Below are positions 47,206 through 59,175 of a DNA stretch of 64,000 bases, piece by piece. The notes beneath the pieces were generated by a model that saw nothing but the letters and a program-made list of their open reading frames with translations, had not been told where the DNA came from and did not search any database. A program made the position numbers and the translations under genes. The first letter of the stretch is position 1. The number at the start of each line of letters is the position of its first letter. The stretch is from Glandiceps talaboti. Taxonomy: Eukaryota > Hemichordata > Enteropneusta > Spengelidae. The stretch spans positions 17,105,592-17,169,591 of the forward strand of contig NC_135554.1 in assembly GCF_964340395.1 (NCBI RefSeq), given 5' to 3'.

Positions 47206-50200
47206 TATATATAGATATATATTCTACCCTGTGCTCGTATATTTACCTTAGTTTACAAATCTAGCTTCATGTATAGTTCATTAAAAAGAAAGTGTTCGCC
47301 AAGTAGGAACAAGCTCAAGTCATAGAGATTCAGGCTAGATCAAAAAATAAGTTTGAAAAACAATTTGAAAAAATCCCAAAAAAAAAAAATGTTTGCTAAA
47401 ATTACCAAAAAAAATATTAGTAATTCCTTAGTTGCATGTGTAGTGTAATTTATAGCAAAGATAGTAGTTTAGTGAATGCTGAGTGAAAATGGTTCCTCTC
47501 TGATTTTTGCATTACCTCTGAATGATCATGATATATTTATAAGAAAGGTTGTTTAAAATTGGGTGTATTAAAACTTAGGATTGTTTTGAACTGTCACCCC
47601 AGTAGCAGATCTAAATATATTTGGCTGCTCCAAAAGTCAGCAAAATTTAGAGGAGAGAGTGTCTCCCACTTTTGCCTTGAAATAGGGCATTACACAGTAT
47701 ATTTATTTTTTCAAACTATCAGCAAATGGGCCAAACAAAGCTGTATAGTGCCGTATAAACAAACAATTTTTTTTTAATGACCCACTGGCTGGAAGTTTGA
47801 TAAAACTTGGAAGTGTTTTTGAGTTTGGAGGGGGGGGGGGGGACTTGGGGAGGGGGTAAAGAGGGTAGACTTTGTTCTAAAGATTTAGAGCTTTGAAATT
47901 AAAATTTCAAACGAAAAAAAAAAAAACATCGGACGCGAAAACAAGGTAATCACAGAAAGATGTTATTTCTGCTTGCATTTTAAAGCAACAATTCTGTAAA
48001 TACGACAGTTATGTTTATATAAACAATACAAAAATAAATGGAAACCTGTTGTGGAGACATGAACATAAAAAATTATGAAAAACTTTGTCATTCAAGGGTC
48101 TCGTGATTTCTTTCCTTCACTTTGTAAATATGCCATTTTTTCCAAACTTTATAGTCACATTGAGAAATCTAGAGCATTGGGATTAAAAGTCAAAAAGGGG
48201 AAAAAAAATGCAACTCATATTTAGTAATATTTAGGTGTTAGCTGTGTGTAGTAGAAACTTGTAGTGAATAAGGGTTGAGAAGTATTTATGCAAAATTTTA
48301 CTAAGAGACCCGAGAAACCATTTACTTTTGTCAGATTTCCACAACAGTTATTCCTACAAAAAAGATAACTTGGTTATGTAAAAAAAGAAAAATAATGAAG
48401 AGGGAGAAAAGTGACCTGCCTGTTGTACAATTACATATAGACCTGAAGTGGATGTGAAATTGATGATGGTATTATTTGTAATGTTCAAAGTTACCACCTG
48501 TAGTTACTTTTCCTTTTGGGGGGAGGGGATGTTTCAATGTGTGGCATTTTACGTACAATGACTTGCTCAGCGTTTTCATACTCATAGTGTTTGCGTGTTT
48601 TTTCAAAGAAGCTGAAAGGAGACAAAAAAACGTACCATACCAAATGGGAAATTGGATGAAGTGGATATTTTTTACATTTATCTGTCTTTTGTTGCTTCTT
48701 TAGTTAAGTAGTTACCTCCAAACCAGTCTTGACACACTTGCTCAACTGTGAATTTTCTACAGTTTGTGTAAACTTAAAATTATTGTATAGAAAGCAGATT
48801 GCTTTGTTATTTCAATGTATAAAGTATACATAGTTGGTCATGCTTGTAAGCCAGCCTTTGTTTGTCCAATTCTGTTTAATGGTGCCAGAGTTTGGTAAAT
48901 TTTTGCATCCTGTCAAACCAGTGAAACTTGTAACAATGGGGAAGTTTGAAAATTTGTGATTTAAGTTGAGTGCAGTGCTACTGTCTTTTATTTCGTATTT
49001 ATGTTTTATTTTCATTTTTTTTTTTTTTTAAAAACATGAATTTTATGGAAATTTATTTGTGGCACACAAAGACAACCCAAAAATGCTAATGGTGTTTTCC
49101 CAACTCTTACCCTGATTGTATATTATCCATTCCAACCAAGAGCCAAATATTTTTTGGTTAGATAGCAAAATTAAGGGTTTAATTGGACTGAAGTTGTCAT
49201 GAGAATCTTACTGTTTTGTGTTAAATTGTGTGGCTAGACTGTACAGTACCACACAGGAATCTATATATTACTTTGGAGTGCAAAATAGTGATGTGATGGA
49301 ATTTGAAGAATCTCGTTTTTTGTGTTAAACATGTTTCAGTACATAGGAGCTGAACAGGCTTTTCAAAGAAGCGTTGTTACCCAATGGATGCTTCTATGCA
49401 CCCATTCAAATATAGGAGAGGAGCTGCACAGGCTTTTCAATGAACCGTTGTTACCCACTGACTGCTTTTCAAATATAACTAAAGGGCCACTTCATGGTCT
49501 GGTTTATTTATGATAATGTACTGTTGGGGGGAGGAGGGGGGGGGGGGTTATATGATAAGAATACTTATATGGATTGTATTTCCTGGCTTCAGGAAATAAA
49601 ACTATAATTTCCTTTTTGTTTTTTGAAAAAGAGCCCTTTTTAAAGACCCTGAAATATTGCCCATTTCTGCATGGACTTGATAACCGATAGACATTTAAAT
49701 TTTGGATATCATATACCTGCAGTTTGTATCAAACTTGGGTTATTTGTAAAACCTTTCTATTCTTTATCAAGGATGAGTAAATTTTTTTTTTTAATTTTTT
49801 TTTTTTTTTTTTTTGGGGGGGGGGGAGGTGTCAAACCTGAATGAAGTAGATATCTCTGAGTAAAATGTACCATTTACTGGAGTTATTAGTGTTCTTTCAT
49901 TTTGATTCTCATAGAAGCAGACTACTGTTATTTGTATTATTTTGGGAAGAATTTTGCTCATGCCTTGCATGGTGAAGAGCAGCCTCTACAAGAACAGTCA
50001 CCGACAGTACCTAATTGCAATTGTAGCAAAAGAAATGACAAAATTGTAGAGATAGACAATTCCAACGCCATTGTGCAAATCTAAGTCTGTGTGTCCATTC
50101 CTATGTATTGGGTTAAATATTTAATATTAAAAGAAACTATTTGTGTCAAAAATAACAGTTGTGTCTTGTGAAAGTTGTACAAACCTGTCTTATGGTAGAC

Positions 50201-50952
50201 TGACTCGGTACTGATTTGGTTTATAGTTACACTATGTAACTGGTCATTTGATGTTGCTACAGATTTCTCTAAAATTGTTCCCTTGTCAAGTCTACCATAA
50301 GTGCAGTGCATTGCGGATCTGTGTGTTGTATAGTGTGTTGAACTTTGAAGAGAATGTGTTGAGTTTGAGGCTGGTTGATTGTAATCACAAAAGAGCCATG
50401 CCACGCCACGCCACACCATGCCAGTACTTTGGTACCACTGCCACAGTGCCAGGTGGCATGCCCCACCTCTGCTAATGTTCATGAAGTTTAAACCTTGTGT
50501 ATGAGTGTTTTCCAATGGAATGGTGAATTTGATGTTGCAAATAGGCTGTGTTTAACGAAAAGGCAAAAGAAATATAGCAACATGAAGGTATTAAAAGTTA
50601 ACTGAAGTGCCGAGATGTACGAGCGTACATTGCCCCAGACATGAACAGGCCATGGCCGTGATGACTCTCTGTACCCCCATATAGGCTGAACTTTTTGTGA
50701 ACCCAATACACAAATACAGTACGTGCATTTCTGATTGCTGATACCACCTGTTAACTGGATGCAGGTTCAATAGTTTTTCAACTTTTGTTCTGAGTAACGA
50801 TGCCACCAATTGCGTGTCTGTTAGTTTTTATTTCATTCACAACCCATGCTTCTAAGAGTGGGACATTCCGACTCTAAACACAACGTCTAGTGGTTGACTA
50901 GATCTGTATGTTGTGTATGCAAACATTTTGACTTCTGACGAGCGTGTTACTG

Positions 50953-50958
50953 AATAAA
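50953..50958 (+). terminator. Poly(A) signal, distal
   Basis: AATAAA followed within 40 nt by GTGTAC and a TGTATATGG stretch resembling a GU-rich downstream element. It sits at the point where CpG density jumps, so it is the best candidate for the end of the transcription unit. Confidence 0.4.
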
Positions 50959-51905
50959 TTTAACGTGTACAGTCAGTCGATGTATATGGTTTCTTCAACG
51001 ACCAATGTTATGAAATATTCAGAAGTAGACAGGTAAAACTTCTAGTACACGTTCTCTGTTTATAAACATTTGGCTGCCAGGGGAGCCTGTAACTTGGCCA
51101 CATGCCAAGTTTTCTATTCACCCGATCTCCATGGAATGTATGAATGGTATGCAAATGACGCCATTTTTGGCTGTGTGCCCATATACTAACATCATGTGAT
51201 ACATCCGAAAGTGAATACCATGTCACATGTGAACAGTGATAGTATACAAAAAAAGGGCGTGGATATAGGGCGCCGTCAGCGGAACTTCTACTGCAATGGC
51301 ATCAAATCACACTTCATGAAGCCCTGTAATTTTAGACAGGTATAACACGAGGTTACCAAAATAGTTGCAAAATATGAGAGCGAATGAGAAAAGACAATAA
51401 ACTGTCCCAGCTCAAATCGATTTTGAAAGTGTTGTCAAACGTGTAAGCTATATTGATTGTGAATACACTTAAAAACACGACATTAACCGTTATATGCAAA
51501 TTCAACCATCACGGTTTCACGATATCCATTGGGTATTTTTAACCCAGCAGGTCCCATGATGTGTGTATATCGATCCTTTACCCGAACTACACTTGACCAT
51601 CTGTTAAATGTGGAGATCAGTTGTATATAAAAATACAACAGAAATGGGTCAAACTAAATTATACGGAAGGAAGGAAGTTTAACATTGTAACCGAATATTA
51701 TTAGTAGATTTACATGTAAATACCACTCCGCCATCGGTGCCCACACGTGCATGGTTAGTCATATCGGAAGAAATATTCAAACGGCAGGTGATCCCACCAC
51801 CGAGTACAATAGTGCACTATGGTCAAACTATAATTTAGCATTCTGGTGACAAGGGTGTGCATGTACATTTACTAGCAGTACCAGATGTGAATGTATCACA
51901 CGAGC

Positions 51906-51963
<58 letters not shown>

Positions 51964-52139
51964 GTCATGTACTTGACCAAATTAGGGAACAATTAGTATT
52001 TACGTAGTGGTGAGGGTGGACACTTGTGAAAACAAGGACATGTCGGAAGCCATTTAGAGGCATACAATTTCAAACCATATAACAGTTAGGCACATAATTG
52101 AAGGCTATAGAGTACTTGAATATTGTCTTGAGATACCAC
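50959..52139. other. Unannotated intergenic DNA
   Basis: CpG-rich compared with the preceding 15 kb. Contains (GT)n at 51908-51951. No gene recognised. Confidence 0.55.
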
Positions 52140-52185
52140 ACTTTACCCTCAATACATTATTGTGTTTCATTTATTTATTTATTTG

Positions 52186-52228
<43 letters not shown>

Positions 52229-52450
52229 TTATTTATTTTACTTATGTATTTAATTTGATATTCTTTGTGTCATATAAGCCAGAGGGCTGGATGTGTTTCT
52301 TTTTTTGTAAATTTTATTTAAGTACTGTATAATTTGTTAAGTCCACCACAGACAATTATACTTGTCTGTGAGTCCATATAGGACACCGAAATAAACAATA
52401 ACATAACATAACATAACATAACATAACATAGCATAACATAACATAACATA
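52140..52450 (+). mobile_element. Possible 3' end of a non-LTR retrotransposon
   Basis: An AT-rich stretch leads to a perfect hairpin (CACAGACAA, 6-nt loop, TTGTCTGTG, 52347-52370), AATAAA-like text and then a pure pentanucleotide tail (ACATA)n at 52398-52450. A terminal stem-loop followed by a short tandem tail is typical of CR1/L2/RTE-type LINEs and the SINEs that borrow their ends. No coding part is present, so it would be 5'-truncated. The 5' limit is a guess. Confidence 0.45.
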
Positions 52451-54468
52451 TATGGCTATATTGCCCTCATTTTAATGTATACAGAGACATTGTAATGAAC
52501 AATATGTAAAGAGATGTTAAGGCAGACCCATTCTCATATCGGTCACCTGCCTCGTTATATCAAATATGGTTGGCGGTGAAGCTATAAGAAATTTGCAAAT
52601 GTGCTCATAAACGACCGCTCCTGAGGATTAGTTTGGTTCAAATCATGAGCAAAATATTTCGTGATACTGTCAGAACGTCAGAATTTTCATGGCCACCCTT
52701 TGCACCCCAACTTTTTTCGTACCCCCCCCCCCGTCGTAAATTCTGCTAGTTGCCTAATTGATGAACAGGGGGGAAAAGAAAGGGACTGTCCCTGTAAGTA
52801 GGTTTTCCGCGAAACGTTTTCAAAAGTTACATGTAATAATGATATCACCAAGTTGAACGTGTTTCCGTGTCTTAAATCACCGGTACGGGCCGGTATTAAG
52901 AGAGATCTTCGAAGTCACGGATAGCCTCTAGACTACAGTGTCCCCCCTATGTACAAAATGTACATGTATCCGAGTCATAATCGATCACTGCACTACGAAG
53001 TCTTTATATGTGTGCTCAGATCGAGCTTGGTGCCTAGAAACGAGAATGGCACCACCACCGTCGTAAATCACAGCGTCTTTCACGGCACCGTCCAAGTACA
53101 AAGACATACGCCATCCACAAATGAAATGACATTTAGAGTAATCAGTAAACATATAACATAGTATGTATGGTTCTTTAATATTCTCTGAACTAACTTCAAA
53201 ATTGAATGCTTTCTGTCGACCCTTCACTTTCATTTGAGAGAGAGAAAAAACCGTGAAAATGGCGGGAAAATTCCGCAACGTACACACGGATATCCTGTCC
53301 CCTGCCCAACACAGATAAATTATAACATAACACAATTCAATATATCAAACCCGACCTATTTTTGAAAACTATACGAGCAACACAACTGTGCATTCTTGTT
53401 TCTTTTGCTTCACGTGATGTTTACTATAAATCAAATCGTCGATTTTGGTTTGGGCATTCCGGTATTGATAAATATCATGACTGAACCCGACTGTGGTTTC
53501 GCCATTTCGAATGAGGGAGTAAGATATACTAAAAGTATACTAGGCCACATTACTACATAGCTGTTGGGTCAGGGTAAATGTAAAACGAGATCTTAGGCCA
53601 AAAAAAGAAAGAATTCTTTCTAGTCGGGACAGTTTGTCTAAAGTCGTGCGACGCCGCGAATTATTTTTTTTTAATCTCAACAAACCTGTCACTCAATACG
53701 TTATGACAGTTCTTTTTACTTATATAGTACTTTAGACTTTAGAGCAAGTGTGTATGTGGGACAGTTGTCATTAGCTTGTTCATGGCTTGCATTTGTCTTC
53801 ACTGAAGTAGGGAGGGTTATTTTTGTGTTTCTCCCAATTGCAAGACTGCATGGGCTGGACAAACACGGAAAAGTGAGGGTATATTTAAGTGATGTGCGTG
53901 CGCGTGCTGACCAGAAATTTTTTTTTCTGTTTTGGGCCTTAGCTCAGGCAGTGAGATGTTTTAGAAAGTCTGAGTGAATCAAGTCTAAATGTAACAAGGC
54001 CAAGTTTTTGTTGATGAAATAAAACAAAATGAAAATTGACAAAATTTGGAAGATACATATGGGGCATGTGTATGGTAACACACGCGAAATTTCAATGAAT
54101 TTAATTTTATTTGTGAAAATTTGTTTTGAAAAGAGCGCTCGACCGGGGCACAGGACATTCATAGCACGTGGACATTTGATTTCAGACAGACATATATACA
54201 AGCGACAACGTGTGGTTGATATAAGGTCACCGCGCCAGGGTTCCAAATGGAGGCCTGTTCGTGATGGGAACCAGAATCACTATAAAGAAGTTACCGCTGG
54301 CTGAACTACAGTGTACAATATACTAGTATTCCACCCGTAAGGATGATGACAGCGCAGCCAGCGGTAACAATGGGTCAGGGAACAAGGATGTCGTTTTCAT
54401 CTGGTCAACGCGGTATGCCAATAGTGCAAATTTTCTAGATATTTTGTATTGTAAAGGCCTAAAAATAG
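52451..54468. other. Unannotated intergenic DNA
   Basis: C run at 52723-52733. A 116-codon frame on the - strand (52985-53335) has no motif or splice context I trust. No gene called. Confidence 0.5.
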
Positions 54469-54691
54469 TTTGGTTCCGGTTAGCCGATCCATCTAGTTTT
54501 TCACTGCCGACCCTAAACTTTTTTTTACGTATTCGAGAAAAAAATTAATGAAATCGCGAAAATTGTGAAGTCTCGCAAGAATTAGTGGATGCGAAACCTG
54601 ACATCAAACAAATAAAATAAAAATCTACCCACCCCACTATTCTAAATTTGAGCGTAATTGAAACCACACATTTTTTTTAAATTAGGCCTAA
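54469..54691. repeat. Interspersed repeat, copy 2
   Basis: Same orientation and order of blocks as 32175-32510. Bracketed by an 8-bp inverted pair, AGGCCTAA (54455-54462) and TTAGGCCT (54682-54689), which may be short terminal inverted repeats. Confidence 0.85.
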
Positions 54692-55711
54692 GATTATGTA
54701 GTTTTTTTCATCTAAAGCAACGTTTAATGATCCGGTACTACAGAAGACACTTTTTTATCCCCTCCAAGGAACGGCGGGGGGGGGGGGGGGTGTCTTCTCA
54801 AGTCGTGCTTTTCTATATAGACACCAGCCTCTGTCTAGTCTTACTGGTACGAAATAACCTTCACAGCGTAGTAAACTAACCCAGAAATTTCGTTTTTAAC
54901 TTTTAAGTTAACGCATTATGGCCATGTATTCGTATAATTATACATAGATTATGTTCCAATCAACTAAAAAATATTAGAATACAGTATTTATATTACATGG
55001 ACACTATGGTACGTACGTACTAGCACTGTGATACTACAAGGCTGTAGGGCCTTAGTATAGTACTCTTGCTGCCAGACTTCGTCACGGTCTTTCTGTATGG
55101 CGCCTCAAGTGCGCCACGAGCGCGCGGCGAAATCATAGCAAAGTCACTCACATGCACGTCTTGCCACCCGCAGCGTACCTGGCTCAGAAACCATTTATTT
55201 ATCTATTACATTTATTTATTTATTTATTTAATGATGAACCACTACAACGCCAGTCGCACTTAGTGTGCCTTTAATACCGAAAGACGAATGTCAGCCATGG
55301 CAGCGAGATTAGTAGACCTACTCGTCATCTATAAGTGTAAGTTTTATCGAGTGTGTGTTGCACGTGTGTTGTTGTTAAACAGTCGAGCTGTTTGGGGGCG
55401 CTGTTTTACCCTCGCCCTTCACTCCCGATCCCCTTCACTCAGTCTCGGGAAATTGCTTCCTACAACCCTTTATTCAGTTAATAATATAAACAGTAACGGC
55501 ACACACACTCCTACAAATTAATTACAATAGACATATGAGGTATAATTTCTTGAAGTTCAAACAAAATCCATGGTCAGCAGCCAACTGAACGGTTTCTGTC
55601 AGCATGTCACACTGTGCATGTGATGTTTGTGTGCTATTTTTATGTGTCTATCACACCAAGCTTCTCCGAAAAGAACTATTACAGTAAAACAATCAAGCCA
55701 TGAGATTTTCC
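54692..55711. other. Intergenic DNA with a CpG-rich patch
   Basis: G run at 54777-54791, CpG-rich patch 55060-55180, (TTTA)n 55195-55230, and a possible isolated first coding exon at 55288-55336. No confirmed gene. Confidence 0.45.
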
Positions 55712-57160
55712 TAAGGATCGGCCAGTTTCTCCAGCCTGGGGGGGGGGGGTGGATTCTTAAATCGAATCGGGCCGGCAAAAACTCAATGACCCCCCCCCCC
55801 TATCTGTAAAACCAAAAAAACAGGCTGACCCCTATCACTTAATTCTAAAACATGATGACCCCCCCCCCCCCATATAACATGACGGGTCTAATTATTGACT
55901 ACACAGGGTAAATATATTCCAAAAGGAGTTTAATAGCATCTTGACAGTGAAATGTAGGGGGGGGGGTTAACTATGAAAAGTCAATTTTGTGACTATTCAG
56001 ACATTTTCAGACAATAATTTCCAAGCTTTACTAGACAGCACCAACATGTAAAAAGCAACTACATAGGGTTGAACTACTTTTGAAATATACTTTGATAGCA
56101 TCTTGACAGTAAGAGGGGAAGAGCTTGAGACTGGGATATGTCCACCTCATATGGGTAGTCCGAGGGAGTCTCCCTCTTGAAGCCCTTGAGGATATTTACT
56201 CTTAAAGCCAATATTTAGGCTATTCAGACCCTTTCAAGCAATAACTCAATCCATGCTTTACAATGCAGAACCATCAAATATCAGAAACTATTCTTTATAA
56301 CTAACATAGGGTTGAAATATGTTCTTAAAACGTTAAATGGCATCAGTATATACATGTAGTAAAGGTCAGCACATCTAATGGTAGTATCATTGGTAGGGGA
56401 GATTTGGAGTTTAAGGCAATTTTAGACTATCTTGGCAAACATTTCACATCTTTAAAAGACAATATCATCTCAAATTAGAATAGGGTGAAAATATTTAAGA
56501 AAAGTTTAATAATATTATGACAGTAAAAAGGTTGTTGTGCATCTGATTGTTGGTTGAATGTATGAGTGACCTCTGGGAGTGAGGGAGTCCTTGGGGTTTC
56601 CCCCCTGGCAGTTCTGGAGTTTTTTGCTTCTATCAAGGCAATGTTTAGGTAATTCATAGCCTTTGAGGTAATATTTTCCAAGCTTCGAAAAGCTAACGTA
56701 AATGTAAGTTTTGAATGCGTTTCCCGTGTCACATAAAAATGGGCCTTATTGAATACCCTAAAATTTGGCTTTAAGTGTCAGAAAAGCTCGAGCTTCTAGG
56801 AGGAGACCTCCCGTGGTCATTTTCTCATCTCAAATTTTCCCCCTACCTTTTAGTCAAGATGCTATTAAATTCCCTTTTCAATATATTTACCCTGTGTAGT
56901 CGCTAATTTAGTATGATGCTAACTCATAAAATATTTAGTCACGCAGTCCACTGCGTCATGATCAAATACCTGTCATGCAAATATGATATACTGGGGGGGG
57001 GGGGGCACTATATTATAGAATTAAGTGATGTGGAGGGGGTCAGCCTGTTTTCAGTTTTACCGAGAGGGGGTGGGGGGGGGGGGGTTCAATGGCTTTTCGT
57101 CGGCCTGATGGAAATTTCACCGACCAGAAACTGACCACTCCCTAACTTAGCATTAATTTG
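55712..57160. repeat. Large foldback (inverted repeat) with G/C runs
   Basis: The left arm (about 55712-55965) matches the reverse complement of the right arm (about 56840-57160) block by block: GGCCAGTTTCT, G/C runs, AACAGGCTGACCCC, ACTTAATTCTA, a second C run, GACTACACAGGGTAAATATA and TTAATAGCATCTTGAC. The right arm has about 70 extra bp. The interior holds diverged direct repeats of the TTAATAGCATCTTGACAG block. Confidence 0.8.
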
Positions 57161-58033
57161 TGATTTTGGCATTCCATCGCTTCCACCAGTTCTACATCCC
57201 ACTGCTGCCAAATCGGTTAGGGTCCATCGGTCCATCGGATATATACACGAAGCCATGATCCGAAGTCGTACAAGATTTGGATGAAGGATACATACAAAGA
57301 ATACATCCATGCTAGATATAGCAGGTGCTATTTCAAAACCTATGCGGTGTAATAGTTGTATTTTGAGTTCACATTTAGACACTGAGACAGTGATAATAGA
57401 CAATGAAGTGACTAAGTCGAGTGAAACTCGGAAATTCTTCTTTACAACAAAAAACCCTTGTCTATAGGACTGGTAACCTAAATTCAAACTTTGAAAGATC
57501 CCGTTGATGTTTCCTATGAAATTACCTGATGTGGAGGGGGTCAGCCTGTTTTCAGTTTTACCGAGAAGGGGGGGGGGGGGTTCAGTGGCTTTTCGTCGGC
57601 CTGATGGAAATTTCACCGACCCCCCCCCCCCCCCACAGAAACTGACCACTCCCTAACTTAGCATTATTTTGTGATTTGGGCATTCCATCACTTCCACCGG
57701 TTCTACATCCCACTGCTGCCAAATCAGTTAGGGTCCATCGGGCATATATATATACACAAAGCCATGATCCGAGGTCTTACTACAAGATTTGGATGAAGGA
57801 TACAGACAAAGAATACATCCATGCTAGATATAGTAGGTGCTATTTCAAAACCTATGCGGTGTAATAGTTGTATTTTGAGTTCACATTTAGACACTGAGAC
57901 AGTGATAATAGACAATGAAGTGACTAAGTCGAGTGAAACTCGGAAATTCTTCTTTACAACAAAAAACCCTTGTCTATAGGACTGGTAACCTAAATTCAAA
58001 CTTTGAAAGATCCCGTTGATGTTTCCTATGAAA
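57026..58033. repeat. 501-bp tandem direct duplication
   Basis: 57026-57526 is repeated at 57527-58033 with only scattered substitutions and small indels, including different G/C-run lengths and a short CCATCGGT duplication in the first copy. Low divergence indicates a recent event. Open frames on either strand are not conserved between the copies as coding sequence. Confidence 0.95.
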
Positions 58034-58189
58034 TAACCTGTTCAGTGACTCCGATAACACTCATCTTATTCATAACAAGTCTTCTTCGAAGACACCCCCC
58101 CCCCCCCCATCATTTCAACTTACTAATTCACAAATATGTGGCCATCCAGTTCAACTATTGTGAAGGTCATGAAATAAAGTGATGTACAT

Positions 58190-58815
58190 ACTGAACTACA
58201 GTAGCTGACATTTATACCAGATTTGGTTGAAATTGGCATGTGACGCAATGTTCAACACAGATGTCACTATAGTGCAGAGCCCTGCTTTAAATGGTGTTTT
58301 ACTATATCCTACCATACGTTGGTAACTGACTAAATTACTTGGTGTTAAAGTAATTTTTTATGTCTTGTAGAAAGTAAAATGCTGACAAAGGGGGAAAATG
58401 AAGAAGTGGTTGCTTTTTCATTATATACTACTCTTGAATTCAGCAGATGCACGTCAGATATGTACAGATACACTTTGACTGCTTTTGGTTATTTGACCTT
58501 GAACATAGGGGCCAAGGTCAAAGTCTCATTAGAAGGCTCAGTATAGATAAGATGGGTGTAGACATTCAAATAATTTCTTTATTCATTAAGAATTTTTGCG
58601 ACAAATACGGCTGCCATACAAAGGTCACAAAAATGACGTTCATATGTGGACTACCATAACTGATATTTGTGGCAGGTTTGCTTGAAATTGGCCCATGCAT
58701 GTCAGATATATACAGATGGACTTTGAATACTTTTGGCTATTTGACCCTGAACATAGGGGCCAATGTCAATGTCTCATGAGAAGGCTCAATATGGATAATA
58801 GGCTTCCAGATTTAG
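58190..58815. repeat. Diverged direct repeats, period about 248 bp
   Basis: Blocks near 58445-58550 and 58693-58800 share CGTCAGATAT/TGTCAGATAT, TTTTGG(T/C)TATTTGACC, TGAACATAGGGGCCAA and AGAAGGCTCA. A shorter related block lies near 58215. Resembles the family at 10.3-11.0 kb in its TGACC wording. Confidence 0.75.
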
Positions 58816-58870
58816 GGAGCAAAATCTGAATTTTTGCAAAACAATGGTCACCATTCAGCTATTATCATGG

Positions 58871-59175
58871 TGGTCACAAAATGGTGAAACTTCTATATAT
58901 GATGGTAAATGTATATATATGATGGTGAAACGTCAACATACAATGGTGAAACTTCTACAGATGATGGTGAAACATCAATATTTAAATACGATCGTGAACA
59001 TCAATGGACAATGATGAAACACCCATAGACAATGCTAAAATCTCTATATACGATTGTGAAACATCAATAGATGATGGTAAAACACTTATAGACGATGGTG
59101 AAACTCATATATGATGGTGACACTTCTATAGTATATACGATGGTACATCAAGTGATGATGGTAAAATATCAATAC
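58871..59175. repeat. Degenerate minisatellite, unit about 22-26 bp
   Basis: About twelve diverged copies of GATGGTGAAACATCAATA with short AT-rich spacers. Confidence 0.85.

Larger units (their letters stand above)
47105..50958 (+). other. Probable long 3' UTR of the VLDLR-like gene
   Basis: AATAAA signals occur at 47200-47205, 49595-49600 and 50953-50958, the last followed by GT-rich sequence. CpG density stays low through this stretch and rises sharply just after 51 kb, which fits a transcript reaching about 50.96 kb. The stretch contains poly-T and poly-G runs and a 74-bp tandem duplication, and no coding frame I trust. The earliest signal, 96 nt after the stop, could end a short isoform. 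Confidence 0.45.

Noticed and set aside
52985-53335. 116-codon - strand frame
   Set aside because: No domain recognised; start and end lie in ordinary intergenic DNA and no convincing splice acceptor precedes its more protein-like second half.
57086-57999. 187- and 91-codon - strand frames sharing a GYQSYRQGFFVV segment
   Set aside because: The likeness arises from the 501-bp tandem duplication; the frame runs through G/C runs, has no domain, and the opposite strand is open in one copy only.
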